DNA of 64,000 nucleotides from an uncultured Brachyspira sp. (lineage in GTDB: Bacteria > Spirochaetota > Brachyspiria > Brachyspirales > Brachyspiraceae). Position 1 is the first letter of the stretch, and each line of letters starts with the position of its first letter. The stretch is from positions 62,001-126,000 of the forward strand of contig NZ_CALXKQ010000002.1 in the NCBI RefSeq assembly GCF_944388875.1, written 5' to 3'. A program made the translations under genes and the position numbers. Shown here piece by piece: positions 27,434-37,674 of this stretch. The notes beneath the pieces were generated by a model. The model searched no databases. It saw only the letters and a list, made by a program, of their open reading frames with translations, and was not told the DNA's origin.

Positions 27434-27733
27434 ATGAGCATGTATTCACTTTTAATTGAGCCTATACTTACAGAAAAAAGTAATATGCTAAGAACTGAGC
27501 CAAAAGGAACAGAAAAGCGTTATTATGTATTTAGAGTAAGACAGGATGCTAATAAGCAAGAGTTAATGAAAGCGGTTGAAAAAATATTTAATGTTCATCC
27601 GTTGGATTGCAAGATAATAAATGTTAAGCCAAAAAAGAAAAATCGCAGAATGAGCAGACGCGGATATACACGCAGTTATAAGAAAGCGATAATAGTTCTT
27701 GACGGCAAAGAATCAATAGATATAGTAAAATAA
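27434..27733 (+). CDS. rplW: 50S ribosomal protein L23
   Basis: 99 aa, usual length. It lies at the tunnel exit, where it docks trigger factor and SRP. The typical PILTEKS (here EPILTEKSN) start and NVKPKKKNRRMSRRGYTRS loop are present. It follows L4 after five bases and precedes L2 after 12. Confidence 0.97.
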   Translation: MSMYSLLIEPILTEKSNMLRTEPKGTEKRYYVFRVRQDANKQELMKAVEKIFNVHPLDCKIINVKPKKKNRRMSRRGYTRSYKKAIIVLDGKESIDIVK

Positions 27734-27745
27734 TGAGGGACACCG

Positions 27746-28582
27746 ATGGCTATTAAGAAATTTAAACCGACAACACCAAGTTTACGCTATCGTACAGTAG
27801 TGGACTTTTCGGATATTACGACAAATGAGCCTTGTAAATCATTAGTATGCGGAAAAAAACGTATAAGCGGACGCGGTTCTAATGGTCGTATCACTATGCG
27901 TCGTCGCGGAGGCGGACATAAAAAACTTTTTAGATTTGTAGATTTTAGAAGAGATAAGCATGATATAGAAGCAAAAGTAGTTTCTATAGAGTATGATCCA
28001 AACAGAACTGCTCGTATAGCACTTTTACACTATACAGATGGCGAAAAAAGATATATAATATGGCCATTGGGATTAAATGTAGGAGATAGAGTAGTAAGCG
28101 GAGAAAATGCAAAAGTTAAAGTTGGATGTACTTTGCCATTGAAAAAAATTCCATTAGGTACTATAATACATAACATTGAAATTACACCTGGAAAAGGCGG
28201 TCAGCTTGTTAGAGCAGCAGGCGGCGGTGCACAGATAACAGCTAAATCAGGCGGTTACTGTGTAATAAGACTTCGCTCAGGTGAAGAAAGAAGAATACTA
28301 GAAAATTGTTATGCTACTATAGGTCAAATTGGCAATTTAGATCATTTCAATACTACAGATGGCAAAGCTGGTACTACTAGACATAAAGGCAGAAGACCAA
28401 AAGTTAGAGGTGTTGTAATGAACCCAGTAGATCACCCACATGGTGGTGGTGAGGGTAAAAGCGGACAAGGTAATCCGCATCCAGTTTCACCAACAGGAGT
28501 ACCTACTAAGGGTTACAAAACAAGAAAGAAACATAAGTATTCTGATAGATTAATATTAAAAAGAAGAGGGGGTAAGAAATAA
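27746..28582 (+). CDS. rplB: 50S ribosomal protein L2
   Basis: 278 aa, full length. It is needed for subunit association and sits near the peptidyl-transferase centre. The conserved [19 protein letters not shown] segment with its key histidine is intact. The stop overlaps the S19 start by one base (TAATG), which suggests coupled translation. Confidence 0.98.
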   Translation: MAIKKFKPTTPSLRYRTVVDFSDITTNEPCKSLVCGKKRISGRGSNGRITMRRRGGGHKKLFRFVDFRRDKHDIEAKVVSIEYDPNRTARIALLHYTDGEKRYIIWPLGLNVGDRVVSGENAKVKVGCTLPLKKIPLGTIIHNIEITPGKGGQLVRAAGGGAQITAKSGGYCVIRLRSGEERRILENCYATIGQIGNLDHFNTTDGKAGTTRHKGRRPKVRGVVMNPVDHPHGGGEGKSGQGNPHPVSPTGVPTKGYKTRKKHKYSDRLILKRRGGKK

Positions 28583-28851
28583 TGTCTCGCTCTATAAAAA
28601 AAGGACCTTTTGTAGATAAGAATCTTTTTAAGAAAATACAGGCTGGAGATAATAAGCACCAAATAAAAACTTATAGCCGTGCTTCAACAATTATTCCAGA
28701 GATGATAGGTTTTACTATAAACGTGCATAATGGTAAAACATTTGTAGCTGTTTATATACAGGAAAATATGATAGGTCATAAATTAGGCGAATTTGCACCA
28801 ACAAGAAAATTTATATCTCATGCAGGTGCCGCTAAAGTAGGTAAGAAATAA
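28582..28851 (+). CDS. rpsS: 30S ribosomal protein S19
   Basis: 89 aa. It binds 16S rRNA in the head together with S13. The [12 protein letters not shown] start and [13 protein letters not shown] segment are standard. It begins on the last base of the L2 stop codon. L22 follows after 11 bases. Confidence 0.98.
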   Translation: MSRSIKKGPFVDKNLFKKIQAGDNKHQIKTYSRASTIIPEMIGFTINVHNGKTFVAVYIQENMIGHKLGEFAPTRKFISHAGAAKVGKK

Positions 28852-28862
28852 GGATTTAGACT

Positions 28863-29270
28863 ATGGATTATAAAGTAAAGGTACGTTATTTACGCATTGG
28901 TCGCAGAAAAGTAGCAAGATTACTTCCATTTGTAAAAGGCGAATATGTTAATCATGCTATATCTAATTTAGCGACAATGCCGCAGATGTCATCAGTAGTT
29001 CTAAGAAAGGCTATTAAGAGCGGAATAGCTAATGCTATATTCCAATCAAGAAATATCAATCCAGATACATTATGGGTAAAAACTGCTTTTGTAGATAAAG
29101 CTCCAACATTAAAGAGAATACGTGCAGCAAGCAGAGGCAGTGCTGATCCAATATTAAAAAGACTTTCACATATTACTATAGTATTAAGTGATGATAAAAA
29201 ACCTGAAAAGAAAAAAATTAAAGTTAAGAGTGCTAAATCAGAAGAAGCACCTAAAGCAGCGGAGGTATAA
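28863..29270 (+). CDS. rplV: 50S ribosomal protein L22
   Basis: 135 aa, longer than the usual 110. The core, with the tunnel beta-hairpin and RIRAASRGSADPILKRLSHITI, is normal. The extra part is a Lys/Glu/Ala tail (about 25 residues) that looks disordered. It binds several 23S domains. It is three bases upstream of S3. Confidence 0.97.
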   Translation: MDYKVKVRYLRIGRRKVARLLPFVKGEYVNHAISNLATMPQMSSVVLRKAIKSGIANAIFQSRNINPDTLWVKTAFVDKAPTLKRIRAASRGSADPILKRLSHITIVLSDDKKPEKKKIKVKSAKSEEAPKAAEV

Positions 29271-29273
29271 ACT

Positions 29274-30011
29274 ATGGGTCAAAAAGTTAGTCCAATAGGC
29301 TTAAGACTCGGAATTAATAAAACTTGGTCTAGCAGATGGTTTGAAGACAAAAGAACTTATGCAGACAGTTTGCATGAAGATTTATCTATTAGACGCTATA
29401 TAATGAATTATTATTATAAAACATTAAAAGAAGAGCAGAAAAAAATCGGCGGAAAAAAAGAGTCTTTTGACCCTGCTATATCTAATATAGAAATAGTACG
29501 TTTCCCAGATAGAATTAATATATTCATAGCAACTGCAAGAGCTGGAGTAGTTATAGGACCTAAAGGTCAAAGAGTTGAAACTATAAAAACAGCAGTACAA
29601 AAAATGGTTAAAAAACCAGTTCACTTCTCTATCACAGAGATAAGAGATGCTGAATTAGACGCTACATTAGCAGCTCAAAGCGTAGCACGTCAATTAGAAA
29701 TGCGTATTGCTTTCAGAAGAGCTATGAAAAGTGTTATAACTCAAGCTATGAAGAAAGGTGCTAAAGGAATAAAAGTTATGTGTTCTGGACGTTTAGCAGG
29801 AGCTGATATTGCTAGAACAGAACAATATAAAAATGGTTCAGTACCTTTACATACTTTAAGAGCTAATATAGATTATGGCACTGCAGAAGCCCTAACTACA
29901 TTTGGTATTATCGGAATAAAAGTGTGGATCTATAAGGGAGAAATTCTTGATAAAAAAGAACATAAGCAAGATGATGCAGGTAAAGTTATCAGTGCCAAAG
30001 GAGATAGATAA
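29274..30011 (+). CDS. rpsC: 30S ribosomal protein S3
   Basis: 245 aa. The KH domain has [14 protein letters not shown] (residues near 95-110) and the C-terminal domain has the [13 protein letters not shown] motif. It forms part of the mRNA entry helicase with S4 and S5. The C-terminus is a charged tail. The stop overlaps the L16 start by one base. Confidence 0.98.
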   Translation: MGQKVSPIGLRLGINKTWSSRWFEDKRTYADSLHEDLSIRRYIMNYYYKTLKEEQKKIGGKKESFDPAISNIEIVRFPDRINIFIATARAGVVIGPKGQRVETIKTAVQKMVKKPVHFSITEIRDAELDATLAAQSVARQLEMRIAFRRAMKSVITQAMKKGAKGIKVMCSGRLAGADIARTEQYKNGSVPLHTLRANIDYGTAEALTTFGIIGIKVWIYKGEILDKKEHKQDDAGKVISAKGDR

Positions 30012-30424
30012 TGTTACAACCATCAAGAACTAAGTATCGTAAGCAGCATAGAGGCAGAATGAAAGGTAAATCAAAAAGAGGAAGTAATTTAACTTTTGGA
30101 GATTACGGTTTGATGGCATTAGAGCCTGTATGGTTAACAGACAGACAAATTGAAGCTGCACGTATTGCTATATCAAGACATGTTAAACGTGTAGGTAAAA
30201 TGTGGATAAAAGTATTTCCAGATAAGCCTTATACTAAAAAACCTGCTGAAACTAGAATGGGTAAAGGTAAAGGTAACGTTGAATATTGGGTAGCTGTAGT
30301 TAAGCCTGGAAAAGTAATATTTGAAATAGCAGGTGTTCCAGAAGAGTTAGCTCAATCAGCTTTCAGACTAGCTGGTTTTAAGCTTCCTATAAAAACTAAG
30401 TTCATTAAGAGGGAGGCTATATAA
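30011..30424 (+). CDS. rplP: 50S ribosomal protein L16
   Basis: 137 aa, usual length. It shapes the A-site tRNA binding region of the large subunit. The N-terminus [18 protein letters not shown] and the region [20 protein letters not shown] are conserved. The start and stop each overlap a neighbour by one base (S3 and L29), so S3, L16 and L29 are translated as a tight set. Confidence 0.98.
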   Translation: MLQPSRTKYRKQHRGRMKGKSKRGSNLTFGDYGLMALEPVWLTDRQIEAARIAISRHVKRVGKMWIKVFPDKPYTKKPAETRMGKGKGNVEYWVAVVKPGKVIFEIAGVPEELAQSAFRLAGFKLPIKTKFIKREAI

Positions 30425-30630
30425 TGGCTAAAAATAAAAAAGATTATAAGTCATTAGGTTTAGAAGAGCTTAAAGGTGAACTTCTAAAATTAGAAAAAGA
30501 ATATCAAGAGCATAGATTTGAAAAAGTTGTTGGCGATGCAAGACAAACACATCAGCTAAAAAAAGCTCGTAAAGATATAGCTAGAGTTAAGACATTTATT
30601 CGTCAGCATGAACTTGGTATAAAAAAATAG
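30424..30630 (+). CDS. rpmC: 50S ribosomal protein L29
   Basis: 68 aa. It is a two-helix protein at the tunnel exit next to L23. The LGLEELKGELLKLEKEYQEHRF helix and the closing KARKDIARVKTFIRQ helix are typical. It begins on the last base of the L16 stop. Confidence 0.95.
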   Translation: MAKNKKDYKSLGLEELKGELLKLEKEYQEHRFEKVVGDARQTHQLKKARKDIARVKTFIRQHELGIKK

Positions 30631-30645
30631 TGAGGTATTACTACA

Positions 30646-31005
30646 GTGGAAAGCAAAGCAAAAAAATATAAAAGAGTACTTGAGGGAATTGTAGTTTCTG
30701 ATAAAATGGATAAAACTATAGTTGTAAAAGTAGAAAGCAAGCAGAAACACCCTCTTTATGGTAAAACTATTAGTAAAAATAAACGCTATAAAGCTCATGA
30801 TGAAAAAAATGAATGTGTAGAAGGCGATTTAGTAAGAGTAATAGAGTGCAGACCTCTTAGTAAAGATAAAAAATTCAGATTAACAAAAATAGTTAAGAAA
30901 GCTGAGCGTATAGAGAAAGATTCTATGGATAGTGATGTAGAAGGCGTATTAAAACGTGAAAAACATGCTCCAGAAGCATCAGTTTCACAGGTTGAAGGAG
31001 AGTAA
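30646..31005 (+). CDS. rpsQ: 30S ribosomal protein S17 with C-terminal extension
   Basis: 119 aa, against about 85 in most bacteria. The OB-fold core is normal ([17 protein letters not shown] and the [12 protein letters not shown] end). The extra 35 residues are acidic and basic, without clear structure. The start is GTG at 30646 behind a GAGG site. It is a primary binder of 16S rRNA. Confidence 0.95.
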   Translation: MESKAKKYKRVLEGIVVSDKMDKTIVVKVESKQKHPLYGKTISKNKRYKAHDEKNECVEGDLVRVIECRPLSKDKKFRLTKIVKKAERIEKDSMDSDVEGVLKREKHAPEASVSQVEGE

Positions 31006-31010
31006 GAACT

Positions 31011-31379
31011 ATGATACAAGTACCAACTACTCTTAATGTAGCCGACAATACTGGCGTAAAAAAATTAAAATGTATTAAGGTATTAGGAGGAAGCAGACGC
31101 AGATACGCTACTTTAGGCGATGTAATAATCTGCTCTGTAACAGATATAATTCCTACTTGCTCTATAGAAAAAGGTAAAGTAGTTAAAGCTGTAATAGTAA
31201 GAGTTAAAAAAGAAGTTAGACGTCCAGACGGTTCATATATACGTTTTGATGAGAATGCTGCTGTTATAGTAGATGATAAAAAAGAGCCTCGCGGTAAACG
31301 TATATTCGGACCAGTAGCACGTGAGCTTAGAGATAGAGGCTTTATGAAGATAGTATCACTTGCACCAGAGGTAATATAA
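31011..31379 (+). CDS. rplN: 50S ribosomal protein L14
   Basis: 122 aa, exact family length. It forms the intersubunit bridge with 16S rRNA and also binds the silencing factor RsfS. The [15 protein letters not shown] start and [19 protein letters not shown] end are typical. L24 begins one base after the stop. Confidence 0.98.
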   Translation: MIQVPTTLNVADNTGVKKLKCIKVLGGSRRRYATLGDVIICSVTDIIPTCSIEKGKVVKAVIVRVKKEVRRPDGSYIRFDENAAVIVDDKKEPRGKRIFGPVARELRDRGFMKIVSLAPEVI

Positions 31380-31380
31380 T

Positions 31381-31722
31381 ATGATAAAGAAAAAAGATTT
31401 AAGTAAGACAAAATACAAAGTAAAAAAAGGCGATACTGTTGAGGTAATAGCTGGAGAACAAAGCGGAGAACGCGGCGAAGTATTATCTATAGACAGAGAA
31501 AAAGGCAGAGTTTTCGTAAAAAATATTAATATGGTTAAAAAGACTATGCCAAAAAGTCAGGAAAATCAGAAAGGCGGTATAGTTGAAAGAGAAGCTTCAA
31601 TACATATTTCTAATGTTATGGTAGTGAATAAAGGCGGAAAAGCTACTAGAGTTGGAAGAAAAGAAGTAGATGGTAAATTAAAAAGATATGCCAAAAAATC
31701 GGGCGAAGTTCTTGATAAGTAA
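31381..31722 (+). CDS. rplX: 50S ribosomal protein L24
   Basis: 113 aa with a KOW motif (KKGDTVEVIAGEQSGERGEV) near residue 18. It starts assembly of the large subunit and lies close to the tunnel exit. The end is Lys-rich. One base separates it from L14 and 16 from L5. Confidence 0.96.
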   Translation: MIKKKDLSKTKYKVKKGDTVEVIAGEQSGERGEVLSIDREKGRVFVKNINMVKKTMPKSQENQKGGIVEREASIHISNVMVVNKGGKATRVGRKEVDGKLKRYAKKSGEVLDK

Positions 31723-31738
31723 GCAGGAGAAGTAAATT

Positions 31739-32302
31739 ATGTCAGTATTAAAAGATAGGTATGAAAAAGAGATTAAACAATCTCTGCTAAAAGATATGAA
31801 TTTAAGCTCTACAATGGCTATTCCTAAAATTGAAAAGATTATAATCAATATGGGAGTAACTCAGGCAGTATCAGATAAAAAATATGTTGATTCTGCTGTA
31901 GAAGAACTTAGCCAAATAGCTGGACAAAGAGCAGTAGTAACAAGAGCTAAAAAGTCTATAGCTAACTTCAAATTAAGACAAGGTATGCCTATAGGATGTA
32001 GAGTAACATTGAGAGGCGATAGAATGTACGATTTTCTTGAGAGATTAATTTTTATCGCTTTGCCAAGAGTAAGAGATTTTCAAGGTATTCCTAGAAAAGG
32101 ATTTGACGGAAACGGTAATTACAATTTAGGAATAAAAGAGCATACAATATTTCCAGAAATAAGTTTTGATAAAACAGATGCTGTAAAAGGCTTAAATATA
32201 ACAATAGTAACAACTGCAGATAATGACGAAATGGCACGCACATTATTAGAGAGAGTTGGTTTACCATTTCGTGCTGCACCTAAAAGTCAGGAGAATAAAT
32301 AA
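31739..32302 (+). CDS. rplE: 50S ribosomal protein L5
   Basis: 187 aa. It binds 5S rRNA in the central protuberance. The conserved [11 protein letters not shown]-like stretch (here [18 protein letters not shown]) and [20 protein letters not shown] are present. The last base of the stop is the first base of the S14 start. Confidence 0.97.
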   Translation: MSVLKDRYEKEIKQSLLKDMNLSSTMAIPKIEKIIINMGVTQAVSDKKYVDSAVEELSQIAGQRAVVTRAKKSIANFKLRQGMPIGCRVTLRGDRMYDFLERLIFIALPRVRDFQGIPRKGFDGNGNYNLGIKEHTIFPEISFDKTDAVKGLNITIVTTADNDEMARTLLERVGLPFRAAPKSQENK

Positions 32303-32487
32303 TGGCTAGATTAGCACTTAAAGTTAAAGCTACAAAAAAACAAAAATATAAAACAAGACAATATAACAGATGCCCAATATGCGGTAGACCAAGAGCTTAT
32401 ATAAGACAGTACAAGATGTGCAGAATATGTTTTAGAGATTTAGCTAATAAAGGTTTAATACCGGGTGTAACTAAGTCTAGTTGGTAA
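32302..32487 (+). CDS. rpsZ: 30S ribosomal protein S14, zinc-binding short form
   Basis: 61 aa, the short S14 type with a zinc ribbon. The Cys pairs are CPIC and CRIC, 12 residues apart. This C+ form needs zinc, unlike the longer zinc-free S14. It assembles late into the 30S head. It overlaps L5 by one base. The symbol rpsN is also used. Confidence 0.96.
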   Translation: MARLALKVKATKKQKYKTRQYNRCPICGRPRAYIRQYKMCRICFRDLANKGLIPGVTKSSW

Positions 32488-32503
32488 TTTAAGGAGAGTA
32501 TAA

Positions 32504-32905
32504 ATGAGCGTACATGATCCAATAGCAGATGCTTTAACTATAATTAGAAATGGATGCAGAGCAAAAAAAGATGCTGTAACTATACCTTTTTCTACAAAAA
32601 TGGAAAATATACTTGCAATTTTGAAGAAAGAAGGATATATTAATGACTTCAAAAAAGTAGAAGTAAAAGATAAAAATTTCTTCCGCATAGAGATAGACTT
32701 AAAATATTATGAAGGAAGCTCAGTAATAGAGGGCATTCAAAGAGTATCAACTCCTGGTTTGAGAGTTTATACTTCAGTAGGCACTATACCTCAGGTAAAA
32801 AATGGTTTTGGTATATCTGTGATATCTACTAGCAAAGGCGTTATGACTGATAAAGAAGCCAGAAAAGAGAATGTCGGCGGCGAAGTTTTATGCTATGTTT
32901 GGTAA
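32504..32905 (+). CDS. rpsH: 30S ribosomal protein S8
   Basis: 133 aa, usual length. It is a central-domain binder of 16S rRNA, and in E. coli it is the repressor of the spc operon. The MSVHDPIADALTIIRNG start and STSKGVMTDKEARKENVGGEVLCYVW end are standard (family consensus GGE-LCYVW). AAGGAGA precedes the ATG. Confidence 0.98.
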   Translation: MSVHDPIADALTIIRNGCRAKKDAVTIPFSTKMENILAILKKEGYINDFKKVEVKDKNFFRIEIDLKYYEGSSVIEGIQRVSTPGLRVYTSVGTIPQVKNGFGISVISTSKGVMTDKEARKENVGGEVLCYVW

Positions 32906-32926
32906 TAAATTAAGAGGGTATTAATA

Positions 32927-33499
32927 ATGAGTAGATTAGCGAACAAACCTATAGCGATTCCTAAAGATGTTGAAGTTAAAATAGACGGTCATAAAGTAAT
33001 CGTAAAAGGTAAAAGAGGAGAGTTGACAAGAGAGTTTTTTGATTATATAATACTTGAACTCGAAAATAATTCTCTTTGGGTTAAACCTCCTAAGATTGAA
33101 AGTACTGACGAGAAAGCTATTAAAGAAAATAGAGCTAAATATTCTGCACAATTAGGTTTAGTGTGGAAACTTATTTCTAATATGATAGAAGGTGTTACTG
33201 CTGGATATAAAAAAGTTCTTCAGTTAGAAGGTACAGGTTATCGTTCTAATGTACAAGGGGACATTATAACATTGCAATTAGGTTTTTCAAGTGATGTAAA
33301 AATGAAAATACCTGCAGGTATTAAAGTAACAGTAGAGAAAGACACTAAAATCATTATCGAAGGTAATGATAAAGAACAAGTAGGCGAGCTTGCTATGAAT
33401 ATCAAGAAAAAAAGACCTGTTGAACCTTATAAAGGCAAAGGTGTTAGATTTGATGGCGAGCATGTAAAAATGAAAGAAAGTAAAAAAGCTGCTAAGTAA
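32927..33499 (+). CDS. rplF: 50S ribosomal protein L6
   Basis: 190 aa, about a dozen longer than usual through a loop near residues 50-65 and a Lys tail. The signature KKRPVEPYKGKGVRF is intact. It sits near the sarcin-ricin loop and the factor-binding site. L18 follows after ten bases. Confidence 0.96.
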   Translation: MSRLANKPIAIPKDVEVKIDGHKVIVKGKRGELTREFFDYIILELENNSLWVKPPKIESTDEKAIKENRAKYSAQLGLVWKLISNMIEGVTAGYKKVLQLEGTGYRSNVQGDIITLQLGFSSDVKMKIPAGIKVTVEKDTKIIIEGNDKEQVGELAMNIKKKRPVEPYKGKGVRFDGEHVKMKESKKAAK

Positions 33500-33509
33500 G
33501 GGGTAAGCT

Positions 33510-33866
33510 ATGGGTTTAAGAGAAAAAATTAAAGCTCAACGTGAAAGAAGAAAGAGAAGTATACGTATAAAAATAGAAGGAAGTTCAGAGCGTCCAAGAC
33601 TTACAGTTTATAAAAGTCTTAAATATGTATCTGCTCAAATAATAGATGATAGTAAGGGTGTAACTTTAGTATCAGCATCTTCTCAGGAAAAAGATTTAAA
33701 AAGTGGTAAAAATGTTGATGTAGCTAAAGAGATAGGTAAAGTTTTAGCTGCTAGAGCAAAAGAGAAGAATATTAGTGAAGTTGTATTCGATAGAAACGGC
33801 TATATATATCATGGAAAAATAAAATCCTTAGCTGACGGTGCTCGTGAAGCAGGATTGAAATTTTAA
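33510..33866 (+). CDS. rplR: 50S ribosomal protein L18
   Basis: 118 aa, usual length. It binds 5S rRNA with L5. The [18 protein letters not shown] stretch and the end [15 protein letters not shown] (here [17 protein letters not shown]) are typical. AAGGGG precedes the ATG. Confidence 0.97.
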   Translation: MGLREKIKAQRERRKRSIRIKIEGSSERPRLTVYKSLKYVSAQIIDDSKGVTLVSASSQEKDLKSGKNVDVAKEIGKVLAARAKEKNISEVVFDRNGYIYHGKIKSLADGAREAGLKF

Positions 33867-33877
33867 GGAGTATTACC

Positions 33878-34396
33878 TTGGCACACGATATGAACAACAA
33901 CGAAGAAAAAAGTATGTATGAAGAACGCCTTATAACTTTAAACAGAGTAGCTAAAGTTATGAAAGGCGGAAGACGTTTTAGATTTGCCGCTTTAATGGTT
34001 TTAGGTGATAAAAATGGTCATGTTGGTTTAGGTTATGGTAAAGCTAATGAAGTACCAGATGCTATTAGAAAAGCTATAGAGCAAGCTAAGAAAAACATGA
34101 TAGAAGTTAACTTAAAAGGTGAAACTATACCTCATAATACGGTTGGAGTATTTAGAAGCAGCAGAATAATAATGAAACCAGCTTCTAAAGGTACTGGAGT
34201 TATTTCAGGCGGTCCTGCTCGTGCAGTATTAGAATTAGCAGGAGTTAAAAATATTCTTTCTAAATCTCTTGGAAATAACAATTCTATGAACTTAGCTAAA
34301 GCTACATTTGAAGGTTTGAAATCTTTAAAAACTGTAGAATATATGGCTAATAAAAGAGGAATTAGTATAAACCAAATTTATGGGAGGACTGAATAA
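33878..34396 (+). CDS. rpsE: 30S ribosomal protein S5
   Basis: 172 aa from the TTG at 33878, which has AAGGAG seven bases upstream. An in-frame ATG at 33890 is too far from that site to be preferred. The double-stranded RNA-binding part ([21 protein letters not shown]) and the spectinomycin loop region [14 protein letters not shown] are present. It shares one base with the L30 start. Confidence 0.97.
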   Translation: MAHDMNNNEEKSMYEERLITLNRVAKVMKGGRRFRFAALMVLGDKNGHVGLGYGKANEVPDAIRKAIEQAKKNMIEVNLKGETIPHNTVGVFRSSRIIMKPASKGTGVISGGPARAVLELAGVKNILSKSLGNNNSMNLAKATFEGLKSLKTVEYMANKRGISINQIYGRTE

Positions 34397-34575
34397 TGGC
34401 TAAAGTTGTAATAACATTAGTTAAATCTCCTATAGGCTATGAAAAATCTCAAAGAGATACAGTTGTAGCTTTAGGTTTCAAAAGAGGAAAAAGAGTTGTA
34501 GAACATGAAGCAACTCCTCAGATAAATGGAATGATAAATAAGATATCACATCTTCTTAAAGTAGAGTATAAGTGA
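34396..34575 (+). CDS. rpmD: 50S ribosomal protein L30
   Basis: This 59-aa gene lies between S5 and L15. The ATG overlaps the S5 stop (TAATG) and the stop is TGA at 34573..34575. The translation begins [15 protein letters not shown] and continues [23 protein letters not shown], matching the family's KRSxIG and GMI patterns. Position in the spc operon fits. L30 is dispensable and absent in some bacteria, so its presence here is worth recording. Confidence 0.93.
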   Translation: MAKVVITLVKSPIGYEKSQRDTVVALGFKRGKRVVEHEATPQINGMINKISHLLKVEYK

Positions 34576-34586
34576 GGGCTTAGCAA

Positions 34587-35075
34587 ATGGCACAAGAAAA
34601 TACAAAAATATTAAGAGCTCCTAAAGGTTCAAGTAAAAAGCGTCATAGGGTAGGACGCGGTCAGGGTTCTGGATGGGGCTGTACTGCAGGCAGAGGTGAT
34701 AAAGGTGCACAATCTCGTGCAGGATACAGCAGAAGAGCTGGTTTTGAAGGCGGACAAATGCCTTTGCATAGAAGAATTCCAAAAAGCGGATTCACTAATG
34801 CAGCTTTCAAAAAATTTGTAAATATTATCAATGTAGGTGATTTAGATTCCATAGGTAATGAAATAAGCAGAGAAACTTTATTAAAATTAGGTTTTCTATC
34901 ATCTAAAAGAGATTATATAAAATTGCTTTCTATGGGCGAAGTAAAAAGTGCTATTACTATTACCGTTGATATGGCTAGCAAAAAAGCTATAGAAAAAGTT
35001 GAAAAATCAGGCGGTAAGGTTATAATAAACGAACGTAAAAAATATATTAGAAAAAAAGAAGATAAAAAATCTTAA
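34587..35075 (+). CDS. rplO: 50S ribosomal protein L15
   Basis: 162 aa. The Gly-rich N-terminus KRHRVGRGQGSGWGCTAGRGDKGAQSR and the GFEGGQMPLHRRIPK stretch are conserved. The C-terminus carries extra Lys-rich residues. It helps organise the central 50S core. SecY follows after 11 bases. Confidence 0.97.
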   Translation: MAQENTKILRAPKGSSKKRHRVGRGQGSGWGCTAGRGDKGAQSRAGYSRRAGFEGGQMPLHRRIPKSGFTNAAFKKFVNIINVGDLDSIGNEISRETLLKLGFLSSKRDYIKLLSMGEVKSAITITVDMASKKAIEKVEKSGGKVIINERKKYIRKKEDKKS

Positions 35076-35086
35076 GGTAAATTATA

Positions 35087-36427
35087 ATGCTGAAATCATT
35101 AACTAATATATTTAAAGTACAAGAATTAAGAAGCAGAATCCTATTTACTATTTTAGCCATATTGGTTTACAGAATAGGAAGTCATATTCCGACACCTGGT
35201 ATAGATCCTACCGCTTTATTAAGTTTTTTATCCTCATCGCAGGGCGGTGCAGGACTTTTGACTATAATGGATTTATTTTCAGGCGGTGCTTTATTCAGAT
35301 TTTCTATATTGGCACTAGGTATAATGCCTTATATTTCTGCTTCCATTATTATGCAGCTTTTGGGTGTGGTAATACCAGCACTCGAAAGAATGCAAAAAGA
35401 AGGTGAAAGCGGTCGTAAAAAGATAAATCAGTATGTTAGATATCTAACGCTTGTTCTTTGTATGATACAATCTGCAGCTATGGCTAGCTGGATACAGAGT
35501 ATAAATGAAGGTGCTATGATCTTTATGAATCCTGGAATTGGATTTATACTATTAGTGGTTGTAACGGCTACAGCTGGTACCATGTTCTTAATGTGGCTAG
35601 GTGACCAAATTACAGAACGCGGCCTTGGTAACGGTATATCTGTTATAATTTTTGCTGGTATAGTTGCTCGTATTCCTGCTGGTGTTTATGATGTTATACA
35701 GAAGAGAGATAGTGAATATTTGAATTCTTTAGTTATAGTTCTTTTCTTCATAATTTTTGCAATAGTTATATTCTGTGTAGTTTATGAGGAAAGCGGACAG
35801 AGAAGAATTCCAGTACAGTATGCTAAACGTGTTGTAGGAAGAAAAGTATTTGGGGCTCAATCAACTCATATACCTTTCAAAATCAATCCGTCTGGTGTAA
35901 TACCTATAATATTCGCTTCAGCTTTAATGGCTATTCCTGCTCAGGTAGCAAGCTTAACTAGAGGTGTTCAATGGAGATGGCTTGATGCATTGCTTAGATT
36001 TTTCTCTTATGGAAGCTGGGCGTATATCATTCTTTATTGTCTTTTGGTTATTATGTTTGCGTATGTTTATACATCAGTACAGTTCAATCCAGATGATATA
36101 GCAGAGAATCTTAAGAAATCAGGAGGTTTTATACCTGGTTATAGACCTGGTACTCAAACTGCTGAATATCTTAAAACAGTATTAAGCAGAATAACTATAG
36201 GCGGTTCAATATTTTTAGCAGCTATAGCAGTATTTCCTGATTTGATGTCTAAGATTCCTATATTTGCTCCTTTCAGAGGTACGAATAATTCACTTGTATA
36301 TTTGATGGGCGGAACTTCAGTGATGATTAGTGTTAGTGTTGCTGTTGAGTTATTAAAACAAATAGAATCCTATTTACAAATGCATAACTATGACGGCATA
36401 TTAAAGAAATCTAAGGTTAGAAGGTAA
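35087..36427 (+). CDS. secY: preprotein translocase subunit SecY
   Basis: 446 aa with ten hydrophobic segments. It forms the protein-conducting channel in the inner membrane with SecE and SecG. The start ([24 protein letters not shown]) and the [11 protein letters not shown] and [16 protein letters not shown] regions are canonical. The next gene is infA after five bases. The adk and map genes, commonly between them, are missing. Confidence 0.98.
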   Translation: MLKSLTNIFKVQELRSRILFTILAILVYRIGSHIPTPGIDPTALLSFLSSSQGGAGLLTIMDLFSGGALFRFSILALGIMPYISASIIMQLLGVVIPALERMQKEGESGRKKINQYVRYLTLVLCMIQSAAMASWIQSINEGAMIFMNPGIGFILLVVVTATAGTMFLMWLGDQITERGLGNGISVIIFAGIVARIPAGVYDVIQKRDSEYLNSLVIVLFFIIFAIVIFCVVYEESGQRRIPVQYAKRVVGRKVFGAQSTHIPFKINPSGVIPIIFASALMAIPAQVASLTRGVQWRWLDALLRFFSYGSWAYIILYCLLVIMFAYVYTSVQFNPDDIAENLKKSGGFIPGYRPGTQTAEYLKTVLSRITIGGSIFLAAIAVFPDLMSKIPIFAPFRGTNNSLVYLMGGTSVMISVSVAVELLKQIESYLQMHNYDGILKKSKVRR

Positions 36428-36432
36428 TCAAA

Positions 36433-36651
36433 ATGGCTGAAAAAGAAAATATAGAGATAGAGGGTATAGTAGTAGAACCTCTTCCGAATGCTACTTTTAG
36501 AGTGGAATTAGAGAATGGTCATAAGATATTAGCACATATATCAGGAAAGATGCGTATGAATTTTATACGTATACTTCCAGGTGATAAGGTAACTATAGAA
36601 ATGTCTCCCTACGATTTAACAAAGGGTAGAATAATTTATCGTTATAAGTAA
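36433..36651 (+). CDS. infA: translation initiation factor IF-1
   Basis: 72 aa OB-fold protein with the conserved [21 protein letters not shown] start and [18 protein letters not shown]. It binds the ribosomal A site during initiation. The end [13 protein letters not shown] is standard. It is co-transcribed with secY and rpmJ. Confidence 0.97.
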   Translation: MAEKENIEIEGIVVEPLPNATFRVELENGHKILAHISGKMRMNFIRILPGDKVTIEMSPYDLTKGRIIYRYK

Positions 36652-36676
36652 ATAAAGTAAATGGAGATTAGTTACA

Positions 36677-36793
36677 ATGAAAGTAAAAAGTTCTATAAAA
36701 AAACGCTGTAATGACTGTCAAATAGTTAAGAGAAAAGGCGTAGTTAGAGTTATATGTAAGAAAAACCCAAGACATAAACAAAAACAGAAGTAA
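36677..36793 (+). CDS. rpmJ: 50S ribosomal protein L36, zinc-binding form
   Basis: 38 aa between infA and rpsM, with GGAG nine bases before the ATG. It begins [14 protein letters not shown] and keeps the zinc ligands Cys11, Cys14, Cys27 and His33. It is therefore the zinc-dependent form. The stop is TAA at 36791..36793. Confidence 0.95.
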   Translation: MKVKSSIKKRCNDCQIVKRKGVVRVICKKNPRHKQKQK

Positions 36794-36815
36794 TTAATTT
36801 AAGGAGATAATTAAT

Positions 36816-37205
36816 ATGGCACGCTTAATGGGTGTTGAAATAAGAAATAATAAAAGAATAGAAATAGCCCTTACTGATATATATGGTATAGGCCGTACTC
36901 TTGCTCATGTTATTTGTGATAAGGCTAATATAGATTATTCTATTAAAGCTAAAGATTTAACAGATGCTCAAATTACTGCTTTAAGAGATGCTATAGAAGC
37001 AACTACTAAAGTAGAAGGTGATTTACGTACAGAGCTTTATAACAATATAAAGCGTTTAAAAGACATTCACTCATATCGTGGAATGCGTCATATTAAAAGG
37101 CTTCCTGTACATGGTCAGCGTACCCGCACTAACTCTCGTAATGCTAGAGGCGGCGGAGCTAGAAAAGCTATAGCTGGTAAGAAAAAAGCACCAGGTAAGA
37201 AGTAA
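36816..37205 (+). CDS. rpsM: 30S ribosomal protein S13
   Basis: 129 aa, slightly long at the C-terminus. It bridges the head to the large subunit and touches P-site tRNA. The RGMRHIKRLPVHGQRTRTNSR motif and the Lys-rich tail are typical. AAGGAGA precedes the ATG. Confidence 0.98.
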   Translation: MARLMGVEIRNNKRIEIALTDIYGIGRTLAHVICDKANIDYSIKAKDLTDAQITALRDAIEATTKVEGDLRTELYNNIKRLKDIHSYRGMRHIKRLPVHGQRTRTNSRNARGGGARKAIAGKKKAPGKK

Positions 37206-37226
37206 AATAATTAATGGGGGAGAATA

Positions 37227-37637
37227 GTGGCTACTCAAAAAGGTAAAAAAACTCTAAAAGATAAAAAAATTAAAAAAGATAGAAAAGTTGAAGCTTTTGG
37301 TATAGTACATATAAAAGCTAGCTTTAATAATACAATAGTTACTATAACTGATAGAAACGGCGATACTCTATCATGGGCTAGTGCTGGTTTGGATGGAGAG
37401 TATAAAAGCAGTAAAAAATCTACTCCTTTTGCAGCTCAGGTGGCTAGTCAGAAAGCATCTGAAAAGGCCTTTGCAATGGGTGTTAGAGAAGTTGAAGTTT
37501 ATGTTAAAGGTCCTGGAATGGGAAGAGAAAGTTCTATAAGAGCGGTTGAAGCTGCAGGACTTAAAGTTAAACTTATTAAGGATGTTACTCCAATGCCTCA
37601 TAATGGATGCCGTCCTAGAAAAAGAAGAAGAATATAA
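37227..37637 (+). CDS. rpsK: 30S ribosomal protein S11
   Basis: 136 aa, starting with GTG behind GGGGGAG. A basic N-terminal extension ([14 protein letters not shown]) precedes the core with [16 protein letters not shown] and the end [12 protein letters not shown]. It lines the mRNA path in the 30S platform. Confidence 0.97.
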   Translation: MATQKGKKTLKDKKIKKDRKVEAFGIVHIKASFNNTIVTITDRNGDTLSWASAGLDGEYKSSKKSTPFAAQVASQKASEKAFAMGVREVEVYVKGPGMGRESSIRAVEAAGLKVKLIKDVTPMPHNGCRPRKRRRI

Positions 37638-37674
37638 TTTTGTATTTAAGTTGTAAAATAGGAGATAAATAATT

